This document shows positions 19,726 through 31,780 of a DNA stretch of 64,000 nt, in pieces. The stretch spans positions 3,782,001 to 3,846,000 of the forward strand of contig OX637353.1 in NCBI GenBank assembly GCA_951799405.1. The letters run 5' to 3'. The DNA is from Agapetus fuscipes. Lineage: Eukaryota; Arthropoda; Insecta; Trichoptera; Glossosomatidae. Below the pieces are notes generated by a model that was given only the letters and a program-made list of their open reading frames with translations, did no database searches and was not told the origin of the DNA. Within the stretch, counting starts at the first letter, position 1; every line of letters starts with the position of its first letter. A program made the position numbers and the translations under genes.

Positions 19726-21479
19726 CTAGCAGACCAAACCGCGCTCTCGCACGGTTGGCTGCTAGGCCCTCCGGGCAGTTTAAAGTCCGGCTTCGCCAGC
19801 ACACTTTACCCCTGCTCTGATTTTTAAAAGATCCATGAAAACTGACCAACAACAACAACAAAAAGTGGACAATTTTATGGTAGAATCCCAGGCCTGATTG
19901 TGCTACTTCCTATTGTTGTGCAGGTGCTGAAGTCTTTATCCTGCTTTTTATTTCTGCTCTTTAATTTTCTGGTGATGGTTTATAATGAAGCTCGACCCGT
20001 TCATTATCATTTAAGTGTATAACTTGTCTTTTCTGCTCTTTTTCGTTTTGCTGGTAATAGTATCTTAAGCGTACCTGTGTTGCTTGCAATTGTCTTATAG
20101 TGGCATGAAACATGACTGCGTTTGCCATACGGCATTGTTTTGTTGGTACTGGTGCTTTTGTTTTTAGATTGTTCCAGCTGCTCTTATTGTCATGAAATGC
20201 CTTCAAACTGCTCGTCCTGCTCTGAATTATCTTTTGACATCTTAAAACTGCTTGTGATACTTTTCACGATATTTTAGTGTCTGATACTGCTCGGTACCTG
20301 AAGATACCTTAAAATGCCTAAACTCACAATCTACAAAAAATCTAAGTATGGGAAAACGTTCGACCCATCGACAGAACGTTAAGAAAAAAATCTTGTTAAC
20401 TTTTTTTATTTTTATATATAAGACACTTGTATGAAATTTTACTTTTTAAATATTTGTTCAAAGAAATTTGCCGTAGAAAAAAAGTTTCTTCCAACATTTA
20501 TGGGGCTTACTAAAATGCATTTTATATTCGAGTATGAGGCCTAGACATTCAAAATGGCCGCCTGCAGAGCAATGTATTTTTTTAGTTGGTATCGCGGGTA
20601 TGCAAAATATACACTTGGCGGGATTATCCTATTACATATCATTACATTTCGCTAAATTATAATTGTTTGTGTAGCACCAAAACAGTTGATTTTTTTACTT
20701 ATAAATTTGACTTTTTTGTGAAAATCAGGTTTTTCAAAATTTTGTTGGAAAAAAATTGTCATTGAAAAAAGTTTTCTTTCAAAAAATGTTGAAATAAGCA
20801 AAACCAAATTGATCATTGAGAAAAAACCTTCAGAATTTTAAAATGACCGCCAGGAGAATGTTAAATATTGAAGAAACCAAAAAAAGTGTATGGCAGCTAC
20901 TCTTAATCCTTCATGCATTTTGTTGTTCTTGTGAAAATATGTAAGTCTGTTTATGCTCAGGTGGCATGCCTAATTTCAATGTTCCAACTTGATACATGCG
21001 CCCATTGTGCGACTTGAAAGTTAGAATTTTTTATTTTTTTCTATGTAGGTATTTACAAATTTTGTTTGAAGAATTTACTTTTTGCGAAAAAGTTTCTTCC
21101 AAAAGATGTTAAAATTACTAAGAGACATGACTGTTTCGAATATGAAGTCTTTAAGTTCAAAATGGCCGCCAGCGGCATGATTTTAATGTTCAGTTTGTAT
21201 AGCAGGTATGCGAAATATACACGTGACGTCATCCGGACCCTAACAGTTGTTTAGCCACTGACACTTTATGGGGGTATGCAAAATTTCAGCATCGTGCTGC
21301 GAACGGTCTGGGCGCCTATAATGGTACAAATATACAAACAAACAAACAAACAAACAAACACCAAAAATTCTGGAATCGAGCGTTAGTTCAGTTTATCAAG
21401 AGAAACACTTTTTAGAAAAACATTTTTGCAAATTCGAAAAAAACAGACGCAAATACCCCCTAGATTTTTATATAATAGA
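19726..21479 (-). mobile_element. Helitron-1 copy 3 of the array
   Basis: 3' CTAG at 19726-19729; internal 5'-like terminus at 20422-20423; outer 5' terminus TCTATTATATAAAAATC at 21479. At 1754 bp it is very close in layout to the + strand copy at 1231-3014 (1784 bp), so the two-module structure is the normal form. No transposase. Confidence 0.82.
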
Positions 21480-21566
21480 TGTATGATGTGTTTTTGAAAA
21501 TAATGTATGATGTGTTTTATCGCGGGGTACTTTCGGATTTCTTGTAACTATAATTATCTTTTGGTG

Positions 21567-22205
21567 TAAGAGCCGGCCGCACGAAACCTTACCTCATTTC
21601 TACCAGGCAGAGACTAGTAAGAGGTGATGCTCCACATTAATTACCTGCTTTGAGCACAAAAATTAATGTTCCAAACCTGGAGCGTTTTGAATGCGGCCAT
21701 TTTTTTGTAAATTATAAAAAACGATCTTTTGAAGTTAGTTGTATGAGCCATGGAGATAAAGTAAAAAAATATTATACTACATACATTACTTGTAATAAGG
21801 GGATAAACATACTACAAATTTGTATTTCCAACTTTTCTTGTTCAGGAGAAAAAGGAGTAAAATGTAATTTTTTACAATATATTTTATAACTCAAAAACAA
21901 AATAGAAATTGTGATATTTTTGTACGTAAAATAAAGAAACATAATTTTTTATACAATAATGATCTCTTACATATTCTTGCTATCTGCTATAGTTTCAGAG
22001 AAAATAAAGTTTGAAGTGAAATATTTTCCCAAAAACCGTTACAGCGTTTCCCGTTTTTTGGTCAAAATCCGGTTTGAACGCCTTAGTGTTTGATTGTAAA
22101 AATATATAAAAAATACCATCCCCTAGAAGATTAAATTGCCTGTAAAACTGTATGGATATAAACTATTTTATCGTGAAAGGTTTGAACAGAATAGCGGTTA
22201 ATCTT
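21567..22205 (+). repeat. IR-1 left arm
   Basis: About 640 bp that recur in reverse at 28273-29030. Matching landmarks are ACCTCAT-CTACCAGGCAGAGACTAG, CCTGGAGCGTTTTGAATGCG, AACGATCTTTTGAAGT, AATGATCTCTTACATATTCT, CTAGAAGATTAAATT and ATAGCGGTTAA. No coding frame is credible. Confidence 0.85.
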
Positions 22206-22221
22206 GTGGTAACATATTTTG

Positions 22222-22264
22222 CGTGATATTACGATGATAATATGAAATCATCATAATATTACGC
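22222..22264. repeat. Short perfect-stem inverted repeat
   Basis: GCGTGATATTACGATGAT and ATCATCATAATATTACGC flank a loop of about 7 bp just upstream of the retrotransposon ORF1. It may be the original centre of the IR-1 fold-back element or part of the retrotransposon 5' UTR. Confidence 0.7.
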
Positions 22265-22347
22265 AGATACTAGCTTCTCATCATACAGCTGTCAAATTGT
22301 TTCCTAACCAATCTCCAATTTATATTTCCTTGAAAAATTCATACAAA

Positions 22348-23436
22348 ATGAACACAACCGTTAATTCCAACTCCCTATCCTGCGTCGAGAGGCTGAAGGA
22401 CGCTAAAATTCATCAAAAGAAAATCAAAGAACTGCTGGCAATTAATATCCTATCTAAAGATCAGCGCGGAGCTGTCAGTGATGCTGTTAGTGGTATAATG
22501 GAACACTTGATCTTCCTTGTCAACTCTGCTGCCTCGCAGGATAAAATAGAGTCTAAGTTAGATCACATAGAAGAATCTATCCAGACTATTTCTGACAACA
22601 TAAAAGTGAAATTCGATGATGTTTTCAAAAACGAAACTAATGCGAAAAACGTTAATAATCTGTACAATCTAATGTTAATCCCGTTAAATAACTCTTCTGC
22701 TCATGACCTTATTAAGGAAATTTACCAAAAAATTAAACTAAGAAATCTTGGTATAAGTGTGGAGGAGGTGAAAAAAATTTCTAAAAATAGAGTCATCATA
22801 AAATGTAACAGAAAAGATGATGCGCATAAATTGAAGAAGTGCATAGAAAACGAATTTAAGGATGTTAACGTTGATGAACTGAAAAAAAGGAAACCTACTA
22901 TGATTTTGAAAGGTATACAGAATGATTATGATAAGGATGATTTCCTGGAGGACATTGTGACTCAAAACTCTGAGATTTCTGCCCTAAATCCAGATCAACA
23001 CTTTGATGAAATGCTCCGTGTTAAAAAAATTATTAAAAGCAAATATAATGACACATCAAACTACATCGTGGAAGTGGACCCTACTATACGAAGAGTATTA
23101 CTTACGAAGGCTAAAGTTAATTTAGGATATCAGAGGATTCCAGTTGAAGATGCGAATGCAATTACTCAATGCTTCTCTTGTCTTATGTGGGGGCACAGTG
23201 CGGCGAGATGTCTGCAAAGAGACGGCCAACATGACGTATGCTGTACTTATTGTGGAGGTGCTCATACGTACAAAGATTGTACAAACAAGGAGGGTCCTCC
23301 AAAATGTAAAAATTGCACAAAGCACAACGAAAGATTTAAGTTGTCTTTTCCTACGGAACATAGGGCCAATGATAAAATAAAATGCAAAATCTACTCAAAA
23401 ATGCTTTTTCTTGCAGAACAAAATATTGAATATTAA
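22348..23436 (+). CDS. Non-LTR retrotransposon ORF1 (gag-like, zinc knuckles)
   Basis: An RNA-binding, nucleic-acid chaperone-type protein of a Jockey/CR1-superfamily retrotransposon. The frame is open from 22297 (379 codons); I prefer the ATG at 22348, set in an A-rich context, giving 362 residues. Counting from 22297, a CCHC knuckle (C-x2-C-x4-H-x4-C) is at residues 292-305, a second (C-x2-C-x3-H-x4-C) at about 316-328, and a partial third Cys pair at 337-340. The N-terminal half is rich in Lys, Glu and Ile, and may be coiled coil at about 75-105. ORF2 follows 428 nt downstream on the same strand. The frame is unbroken, while ORF2 is disrupted. The protein would package element RNA in the cytoplasm; that is family knowledge, not visible here. 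Confidence 0.8.
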   Translation: MNTTVNSNSLSCVERLKDAKIHQKKIKELLAINILSKDQRGAVSDAVSGIMEHLIFLVNSAASQDKIESKLDHIEESIQTISDNIKVKFDDVFKNETNAKNVNNLYNLMLIPLNNSSAHDLIKEIYQKIKLRNLGISVEEVKKISKNRVIIKCNRKDDAHKLKKCIENEFKDVNVDELKKRKPTMILKGIQNDYDKDDFLEDIVTQNSEISALNPDQHFDEMLRVKKIIKSKYNDTSNYIVEVDPTIRRVLLTKAKVNLGYQRIPVEDANAITQCFSCLMWGHSAARCLQRDGQHDVCCTYCGGAHTYKDCTNKEGPPKCKNCTKHNERFKLSFPTEHRANDKIKCKIYSKMLFLAEQNIEY

Positions 23437-23864
23437 ATGCTTTCTTTTTATACTTCCTTTGCACTGTTTCAGTACACTCTGTTATCTCTTCTTTTTATAT
23501 TCTCTATCCTATCATAATATAATAATTCATGTATATGGTGGACCTGTGATTAGTAATGATACTGATGTGTGTATATTGTTTTATTTGTACATTGATGATA
23601 GATATGTTGTGAAATGTAAATTGTCTTGTTGTATTTATGGATATATGATAGCGTTCGCACTTTACAATGAATGCATTATTATAACATGTCTACCAAATAT
23701 TTATACCTTGTATAATATGTATGTACTGACTTCTGTTTTATCAAATAACAATGATAACCTACCACTTTTTATTTTGTACTTTTACCTGTCATGTATGCTT
23801 TTTACTTTATTTTTATTTTTTAACTCCTATTATGGCAGTCCTACGTCAAAAGTAAAAAAATACA
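23437..23864 (+). other. Spacer between retrotransposon ORF1 and ORF2
   Basis: This 428-nt T-rich stretch is open in one frame (23411-23875), but the predicted peptide is only a hydrophobic low-complexity sequence. A spacer this long between the two ORFs is unusual for Jockey elements, where they are typically close or overlapping. Confidence 0.4.
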
Positions 23865-26800
23865 ATGAGCATTAATATTATTGATGACGAGAGTGACATA
23901 GACTTTATAAGAGTGAATAGACTAGAAGACTTTATTGAGTTAAAGGATGGAGCCTATGATAAAAATAATATTGTGTGTGTCCAATTGAACATTCGTTCAA
24001 TTTGTAAATATTGGGATATTTTTAATGCATATTTTAGAAATTGTTTAAAGTTTATCGATATCTTAATGCTCTGTGAAACCTCAATAAAGGACTTCGAAAC
24101 TTGTTTTTATAACTTGCCTGAATTCAATAGTTTCCACTTCTGCCGAAGTAGCAAAATGGGCGGGGGAATAAAATTGTATGTTAGTAAAAAATTTAATTTT
24201 GTACAAAAATCCCTCCAATCTCTTTGTTTTGAAAATGTCTTTGGAACTTTGACACTACCAAACAAATCTATTATTCACATTCTTGCTCTTTATAGACCAC
24301 CTAACCTTAATAAACAGGGATTTTTAACTGAAATTTCATCATTTTTTAATGATTACACTAACATAAATGATAATATATTATTTCTTGGGGATATCAACTT
24401 AAACTTGCTGAACGAATGTGATCCGATAACCATATCTTATGAAAACATATTAGCTAATAACTTTATGGTAAAATGTATTTCTGATGTAACTAGAGAAGCA
24501 ATAGTCAATGATATTGTTACAAAATCTTGTATTGACCATATTTATTTGAGGTATATAACAAATGATCCTGTAAGTGTTGGGCGTGGTTTCTGCTCTGTAA
24601 ATATACATGCTTGTGTATGTGAATATCTTATAGCTGACCATTATGCGACAGCAATTAGTTTTCAGTATAGACGGAATAATAAATCTGATAATGTTGTCAA
24701 AAATAAACCAATGTTCATTATGTCGCAAAAACGGTTAGATAGTAATATTATTAAAACTGACTGGAATACTTTTCTTGAAGAAAATGATTGCGAATTATTA
24801 TACTATAAAATTTGTAATGCTTTTGATAATTTGTATAAAGAAAGCCTAATTCCATGGTGCCATAAAAATAAAAATAGACCTAACGCTACGAAAGACTGGA
24901 TAAATAGGGAGATTCTACAGGAAATAAAACAAAGAGACATCTTATTTAGGAGATGGAAGAGTACACCTAGTAATAAGTTTTATGAAAAGGAGTATAAAAC
25001 GATACGTAATTACTTGAACAAAAAAATTTTGAAATTAAAGTTAACTTTTTATAATGATAAATTTAAGAATTGTTTTAAGGACATAAAAAAAACCTGGGAT
25101 GAATGTAACAAAATCTTAGGCAGAAAATCTAAAACAAATTGTGATGAAGTTATAAAAAAATATTTTGTAAACAACAAATATAATTGCATTGAAAGTGTTT
25201 CCAATGAATTTGCTAAGTATTTCTCTGATAATGTATCCCAGTTAATGCACGTTTGTAGTATAAAAATTGCTGGTCCAGAGCCTGATATGCTTCCACATAG
25301 CTTTTATTTACCTAAAGCAAAACTATCTGAAGTTGTAAAAATAATAAATCTTGCAAAAAACTCTAAAACACCAGGAGTTGACCTTATCCGAATGACTGAC
25401 TTAAAAAAACACGTGGAAATATTGGGACCTCTTGTTACACATTTAATTAACTCAATTATAAACCAGGGAATAATTCCTCTGAAATTAAAATGTAGCCTAA
25501 TCAGACCAATCTACAAGGGTGGTGATCACTCTGTAATGGGAAACTATAGGCCAATTAGTATATTACCTGCTCTTGAAAAAATACTTGAAAAATACATTTT
25601 CTCAAAGTTGACTCAATATCTTAACAAATTTGAAATTCTGGATACCAATCAATATGGATTTCAGAAGGGTAGGAGTACAGAAATTCTACTTCAAAGTTTT
25701 TCCAATCATATTAATAACGAATTAAACAATAAAAAACATGTATTAGTATTATTCATTGACTTCTCCAAGGCTTTTGATACAATTGATCACTTAAAATTGC
25801 TTAGATACTTAGATGTCATAGGGATTAGAGGCCCAGTTTTACATCTCTTTGAAAATTACCTCTCTAACAGAACCATGACTGTTAATATTGATGGATCTAA
25901 AAGTGATATTAAGAACATCAGTGCTGGGGTCCCGCAAGGATCTGTTTTAGGCCCTATATTATATATAATTTATGTATCTTTTATTAAATATATTTTCTCA
26001 AATGTAAAATATTATGTATATGCGGATGATACTGCACTTGTCATATCTAGTGAGAATTTAGATGAATGTAAGGCTCAGTTTAGACACACGAAATTTTTTT
26101 GAAAATGTTTCGATAGTGACGTCAGACAGCGATTTTTAGCGGCAACTATCGGTTTTCCGTCTCCACACACATTTGAACAAAATATTTTTTGAACAAAACA
26201 GAATCTTTTTCTTCTAATGGCATTTAGCTGTAGCGGTTTATTCAAACATCTTTAACTGTAACTGTAACTCTGTCGCCATTCCGCTAGGGGTGGCCAGAGC
26301 CTCTGCAGAGTTGCCTCCATTTTTTCCGATGGGATTTTTTCCGATGGGATCGTATGGGATTAAATTAATAATGTAGGAATTAAATTATTTTACGTGTTAA
26401 GTTTAACTATGCGTCGGTAAAAAAATAAATCATACAGATAATTTAAAATTCATCATGGTGTTGTACAAACTGGCTAAATATTCCAATGTTAGTTGTGAAA
26501 ATATATTACGGGTTCTTAACCTCAAAAATATTTTTATGAAACAGAATGCAATATTGCAATTGTGCCATTAATATTGCATTGGTATTTTATATTGTGTTCA
26601 CATTATATTGTGTCATTGTTTTTGGCGCTTTTTTGCCGAGACCAACATTAAATTTAAAATTTCCCTTACGACTGAAATTATTTACGACAAAAATAGTTCC
26701 GTGTTTCTTCCGTGAAAAGTTTCACGGAATCATTTCATCATTAAAACGTTGCAATGGAAAAAAACACCGTCGTGAAATAAAATTGTTTTTAATCCAAAAG

Positions 26801-28002
26801 TAAGAACAAACTCAATTTAATTATTACCTACTTCCTTTTTTCTTTTCAAGCGGTTAACAATTATTTTATATTTTCCAAATTGTTTTTAGTTTTCACAGAA
26901 AATAAAGGTTTTCGAGTTTTAAATTAACAAAAAAATTGAAAATACCTACCAAAATTGTCGAGTCCATAGCATTATTGTCTTTGACTTTTCAGACATTTTA
27001 ACTCCGAAGTGGAAATGTCTGATAACTCAGTCTGACCAACATTACGAAATAAGCGGGTCATGCGGCATTTGTTAAAAATCATCATAATATCAAAATTGCC
27101 AGCATCTGTCACTGCGGAGCGGCCATCTTGCTTGACGTCACTATCGAAACTTTTTCAAAAAAATTTCGTGTGTCTAAACTGAGCCTAACACAATGTTACA
27201 AAATGATTTTGATAAACTGCAGAATTGGTGTCATGATGCAGGTCTTTTAATTAATTAAAAAAAAACTAAAATTATGCATATTAGATCCCCTCATGCTAGA
27301 ATTAGTACTGTGCCAACCATAAAAGCCCATAATTATGAATGCCTTCATGTCACCAATAATTGTAGAACTTGTTTATGTGAAAATATTGACATTGTAAGCG
27401 ATTATACTTATCTAGGAGTAACAATTGACTGTTTCTTCAAGTGGGACACACATACTTCAAAAACGTGCAAACGACTGAGATCTGTTGTTGGACAATTATA
27501 TAAGTTAAAGTTTATATTGCCGCTCCCTACATTAAGATTGGTATATTTATCGCTTGCCGAGTCCATTATAAGATACGGCCTCACTGCATGGGGACATTCT
27601 TGCGCCACCAATATTAAAAATGTACAAAATGTTCAAAATGCTCTCTTAAAATTATTTGCTCCCATAAATGTGTATAACCAAAGGCAGAATATACCATTTT
27701 TATTCCAATCATTAAATGTCTTGCCTATTAAGGGTATACTATGGAACATAATTATATGTCAACAATTGTTTAATGATAAATATAAAAATAAACTAGAGCA
27801 TGTGTACCAAACAAGATTTACATCTAATGAAGGACTAGTTGTGCCAAGAATTAATAACAAATATGGACAAAGAACGTTGGATTACCTTGTGCCAAAAATA
27901 TTTAATTTGTTGCCAAAGGACTTTAAAAAGGAATCTACAAACATTAATAAAATTATAATATCTTTGAAGATTTGGCTGGGAGAAAGAACTTTTTTATATT
28001 AA
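23865..28002 (+). pseudogene. Non-LTR retrotransposon ORF2 (endonuclease-RT), split by a Harbinger-like insertion
   Basis: Residues numbered from 23865. An APE-type endonuclease occupies about 39-265: VQLNIRS (39-45), CETS (70-73), ALYRPPN (141-147), GDINLN (175-180), SCIDHIYLR (221-229) and ADHY (257-260). Reverse transcriptase follows: NYRPISILPALEK (560-572), QYGFQKGRST (596-605), LFIDFSKAFD (629-638), AGVPQGSVLGP (687-697) and the catalytic YADD (719-722). At residue 735 the frame runs into the DNA element at 26072-27185. Coding sense resumes at 27186, passes one in-frame TAA near 27255 in an A-run, and continues to 28002 (the 242-codon frame from 27274). The protein would nick target DNA and copy element RNA. 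This copy cannot make the whole product. The Jockey/CR1 placement rests on motif style, not on a tree. Confidence 0.85.
26072..27185. mobile_element. Harb-1 element inserted in ORF2
   Basis: Ends GGCTCAGTTTAGACACACGA and its inverse, with homology continuing about 50 bp inwards to a GTGACGTCA box. TAA is duplicated at 26069-26071 and 27186-27188. A 3-bp TWA target with GG-starting ends is typical of PIF/Harbinger elements. The 1114-bp interior has an unassigned 85-codon frame and no transposase. Related copies are at 32339-32513 (partial) and 46472-47500. Confidence 0.88.
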
Positions 28003-28272
28003 TTACCTTAACTATATTTGTGTTTTTACTCTACTCTTGTCTCCTAATTTTAACTTTAATTTACTTTTTATTTCATTCTAGCACTAAATACTTTTTTTAA
28101 TTTGATTGTTGCACCCGATGACAAACTGAAATTTTTTGGTTTATCGGGACAAAAATGTTTAATTTTTAAGATTTATATTTCTTGTAAAAATTGTTTATGA
28201 AATAAAAAATTATGAATACTCGTGCTAGATAGGTAAGTACTTATATACAACCATCAAAATACGTTACAAAAG
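28003..28272 (+). other. Retrotransposon 3' UTR and end
   Basis: AT-rich sequence after the ORF2 stop, with AATAAA-like words near 28200. The exact 3' end and any target duplication could not be fixed by eye. Confidence 0.4.
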
Positions 28273-29030
28273 TTAAACCGCTATAACATACTATCCTTTC
28301 ACAATAAAAGAGTAAATATTCATACAATTTTAAAGGAAATTTAATCTTCTAGGTGATGGTATTTTTTATAATTTTTTTAAATAAAATACTAAGGCGTTCA
28401 AAGCGAATTTTGAACCAAAAACGGGAACTGCCGTAAAGTTTTTTAGAAAATGCTCTGAAACTACAGCAGATAGCAAGAATATGTAAGAGATCATTATTGT
28501 ATAAAAATTTATGTTCTTATATTTGACGTACAAAAATATCATATTTTTTATTTTGTTTTTGAGTTATAAAATATATTGTAAAAAATAACATTTTACCCCT
28601 TTTTCTCCTGAACAAGAAGGGTTGGAAATACAAATTTGTAGTATATTTATCCTCTTATTACAAGTAATGTATGTAATATCATATTTTTTTACTTTATTTC
28701 CATGGCTCATACAACTTACTTCAAAAGATCGTTTTTTATAATTTACAAAAAAATGGCCGCATTCAAAACGCTCCAGGTTTGGAATATTTTTTTTTATGCA
28801 AAAAGCAGGTAATTAATATGGAGCCTTAGTTTTTACTAGTCTCTGCCTGGTAGTCGATGAGGTAGTTTGCACCATTTTTTGGGCCTCTTTGAAGAGGCCG
28901 CATCCAAAACGCTCCAGGATAGGAAACGGCAGATCTGTGAAAAAATCATGTACTCGATGCAAACTACCAGCCTGACCATGTCTCTGCCTGGTAGTCGATG
29001 AGGTAAGGTTTCATACGTCTAGCTCTTAGA
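28273..29030 (-). repeat. IR-1 right arm with duplicated outer end
   Basis: Reverse complement of 21567-22205. The outer part is doubled: CTCTGCCTGGTAGTCGATGA occurs at about 28841 and again at about 28981, with a second AAACGCTCCAGGAT-type copy between. The two arms differ by small substitutions and indels. Confidence 0.82.
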
Positions 29031-29032
29031 CT

Positions 29033-29219
29033 ATAAGCCCGGCATGCTTACACGGTTTTTCCCACTTTCTCCCAACCGTCAATCTCTGCCTGTCTTCTTC
29101 CTCTTTCCTGAGCCGGTTCCATTTCTGTGGCTAGAGATGCGCTTCAATTTCTTTTAAGTGGGGATCCAGATCCCTTCTGTTTTCCCCATTTGGTAGGCAT
29201 TATTTTTCCCTTTTTTGCA
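29033..29219. other. Sequence between IR-1 and IR-2
   Basis: About 190 bp, less AT-rich than its surroundings. It has CTCTGCCTGTCTTCTTCC and GGGGATCCAGATCCC words but no coding frame or repeat that I can name. Confidence 0.35.
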
Positions 29220-29429
29220 GTGTGAAGACAGCCTGACAGGTGCTAGCCTGACAGCTGGGGAAATCTGGGGATGTAAACGAAAAAAGCCGTTTCCCGAAAT
29301 GTATGGATTTTATTTTTATAAGAATTTAATTATATTTATTCACTCCTTAAGCTTTTTTTCATTAAACCAGATGGTATGTAAACAAATTATCTTTTCGCTA
29401 GTGATGTGAATAAAAAACTTCAAAATTTT

Positions 29430-29936
29430 CATACTTTACAATTTTTCATACTTTGGGCTGGAAGATTGTGAAAGAACAAAATCATAAACAACCCTTGTTT
29501 TTCTTCTAATATGATAGTTAAGTGTATAATAAAGCATTATAAGCATTAAAAAAATATGTCTTTTCGCTAATGATGTGAAAAATAAATCTTAAAATTTTTC
29601 ATACTTTACAGATTTCAATATTTTTGTGCTGGAAGATTGTGGGAAAACGAAATCATAAACACCCCCTTTTTTTCTTCCAAAATGATAGTGAAACTAATCA
29701 TGAAGCATTATATGCAGTCACATTTTTGTGCATATTTTTTAAGGTTGTCAAAAAAAATCTTAAATTTTTTCATACTTTACAGATTTCAATATTTTTGTGC
29801 TGGAAGATTGTGGGAGAACGAAATCATAAACACCCCCTTTTTTTCTTCCGAAATGATAGTGAAGCTAATCATAAAGCATTATGTGCAGTGACATTTTAGT
29901 GCATATTTTTTAAGGTTGTCAAAAAAAAATCTTCTA
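29430..29936 (+). repeat. Satellite of about 170 bp, forward copies
   Basis: About three units, marked by GTGCTGGAAGATTGTGGGA near 29625 and 29805 and by the GCATTATATGCAGTCACAT word. The leftmost unit is diverged. At about 29936 the orientation flips. Confidence 0.85.
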
Positions 29937-29939
29937 CCA

Positions 29940-31780
29940 AAAAATCTACCACAAAAATGTGACTGCATATAATGCTTGATGATTAGCTTAACTATCATTT
30001 CAGAAGAAAAAAAGGGGGTGTTTAAGATTTCGTTCTCCCACAAACTTCCAGCACAAAAATATTGAAATCTGTAAAGTATAAAAAGTTTTAAGATTTTTTT
30101 TCACACCCTTAAAAAATATGCACAATAATGTGACTGCATATAATGCTTGACAATTAGCTTTATTGTCATTTCAAAAGAAAAAAAGGTGGTGTTTATGATT
30201 TCCTTCTCCCACAATCTTTCAGCACAAAAATATTGAAATCTGAAAAGTATGAAAAATTTTAGGATTTTTTTTCACACCCTTAAAAAATATGCACAAAAAT
30301 GTGACTGCATATAATGCTTCATGATTAGCTTCACTATCATTTCAGAAAAGAAGGGGGTGTTCATGATTTCGTTCTCCCACAATCTTCCAGCACAAAAATA
30401 TTGAAATCTGAAAAGTATGAAAAATTTTAAGATTTTTTTTCACACCCTTAAAACATATGCACAAAAATGTGACTGTATATAATGCTTGATGATTAGCTTA
30501 ACTATCATTGCAAAAGAAAAAAAGGGGTGTCTATGATTTCGTTCTCCCACAATCTTCCAGCACAAAAATATTGAAATCTGAAAAGTATGAAAAATTTTAA
30601 GATTTTTTTTCACACCCTTAAAACATATGCACAAAAATGTGACTACATATAATGCTTGACAATTAGCTTTATTGTCATTTCAAAAGAAAAAAAGGTGGTG
30701 TTTATGATTTCGTTCTCCCACAATCTTTCAGCACAAAAATATTGAAATCTGAAAAGTATGAAAAATTTTAGGATTTTGTTTCACACCCTTAAAAAATATG
30801 CACAAAAATGTGACTGCATATAATGCTTCATGATAAGCTTCACTATCATTTCAGAAAAGAAGGGGGTGTTTATGATTTCGTTCTCCTACAATCTTCCAGC
30901 ACAAAAATATTGAAATCTGAAAAGTATGTAAAATTTTAAGATTTTTTTTCACACCCTTAAAAAATATACACAATAATGTGACTCCATATAATGCTTTATG
31001 AGTAGCTTCACTATCATTTCGGAAGAAAAAAAGGGGGTGTTTATGATTTCGTTCGCCCACAATCTTCCAGCACAAAAGTATTGAAATCTGAAAAGTATGA
31101 AAAATTTTAAGATTTTTTTTGACAACCTTAAAAAATATGCACAAAAATGTGACTGCATATAATGCTTCATGATTAGCTTCACCATCATTGCAAAAGAAAA
31201 AAAAGGGGTGTCTATGATTTCGTTCTCCCACAATCTTCCAGCACAAAAATATTGAAATCTGTAAAGTATGAAAAATTTTAAGATTTTTTTTACACCCTTA
31301 AAAAATATGCACAAAAATGTGACTGCATATAATGCTTGATGATTAGCTTAACTATCATTTCAGAAGAAAAAAAGGGGGTGTTTATGATTTCGTTCTCCCA
31401 CAATCTTCCAGCACAAAAATATTGAAATCTGAAAAGTATGAAAAATTTTAAGATTTTTTTTCACACCCTTAAAAAATATGCACAAAAATGTGACTGCATA
31501 TAATGCTTAATGAGTAGCTTCACTATCATTTCGGAAGAAAAAAAGGCGGGTTTATGATTTTGTTCTCCCACAATCTTCCAGCACAAAAATATTTAAATCT
31601 GTAAAGTATGAAAAGTTTTAAGATTTTTTTTCACACCCTTAAAAAATATGCACAAAAATGTGACTGCATATAATGCTTGATGATTAGCTTAACTATCATT
31701 TCAGAAGAAAAAAAGGGGGTGTTTAATATTTCGTTCTCCCACAATCTTCCAGCACACAAATATTTAAAATTGTAAGAATG
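29940..31780 (-). repeat. Satellite of about 170 bp, inverted array
   Basis: Around eleven units in reverse, each with GTGACTGCATATAATGCTT, a CTATCATTTCAGAAG-like box, GATTTCGTTCTCCCACAATC and CCAGCACAAAAATATTG. Variants recur every third unit: TGCTTGACAATTAGC appears at 30145 and 30654, about 509 bp apart, implying a three-unit higher-order repeat. Frames across the array are by-products. Confidence 0.9.

Noticed and set aside
23411..23875. A third ORF between ORF1 and ORF2 of the retrotransposon
   Set aside because: Hydrophobic, T-rich, low-complexity peptide with no start context or family motif.
21567..29030. Retroviral or LTR provirus bounded by long repeats
   Set aside because: The repeats are inverted, not direct, and the inner element has APE endonuclease and a non-LTR type RT with no protease, integrase or envelope.
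30851..31314. Minus-strand frames of 121-131 codons with repeated CWKIVGERNH-like peptide
   Set aside because: They simply translate the satellite unit in two frames and change frame with unit length; no start, splice or composition signal.
29940..31780. Regular direct repeats resembling a CRISPR array
   Set aside because: Units are about 170 bp, adjacent and similar over their full length without unique spacers, in an insect-type genome. It is a satellite.
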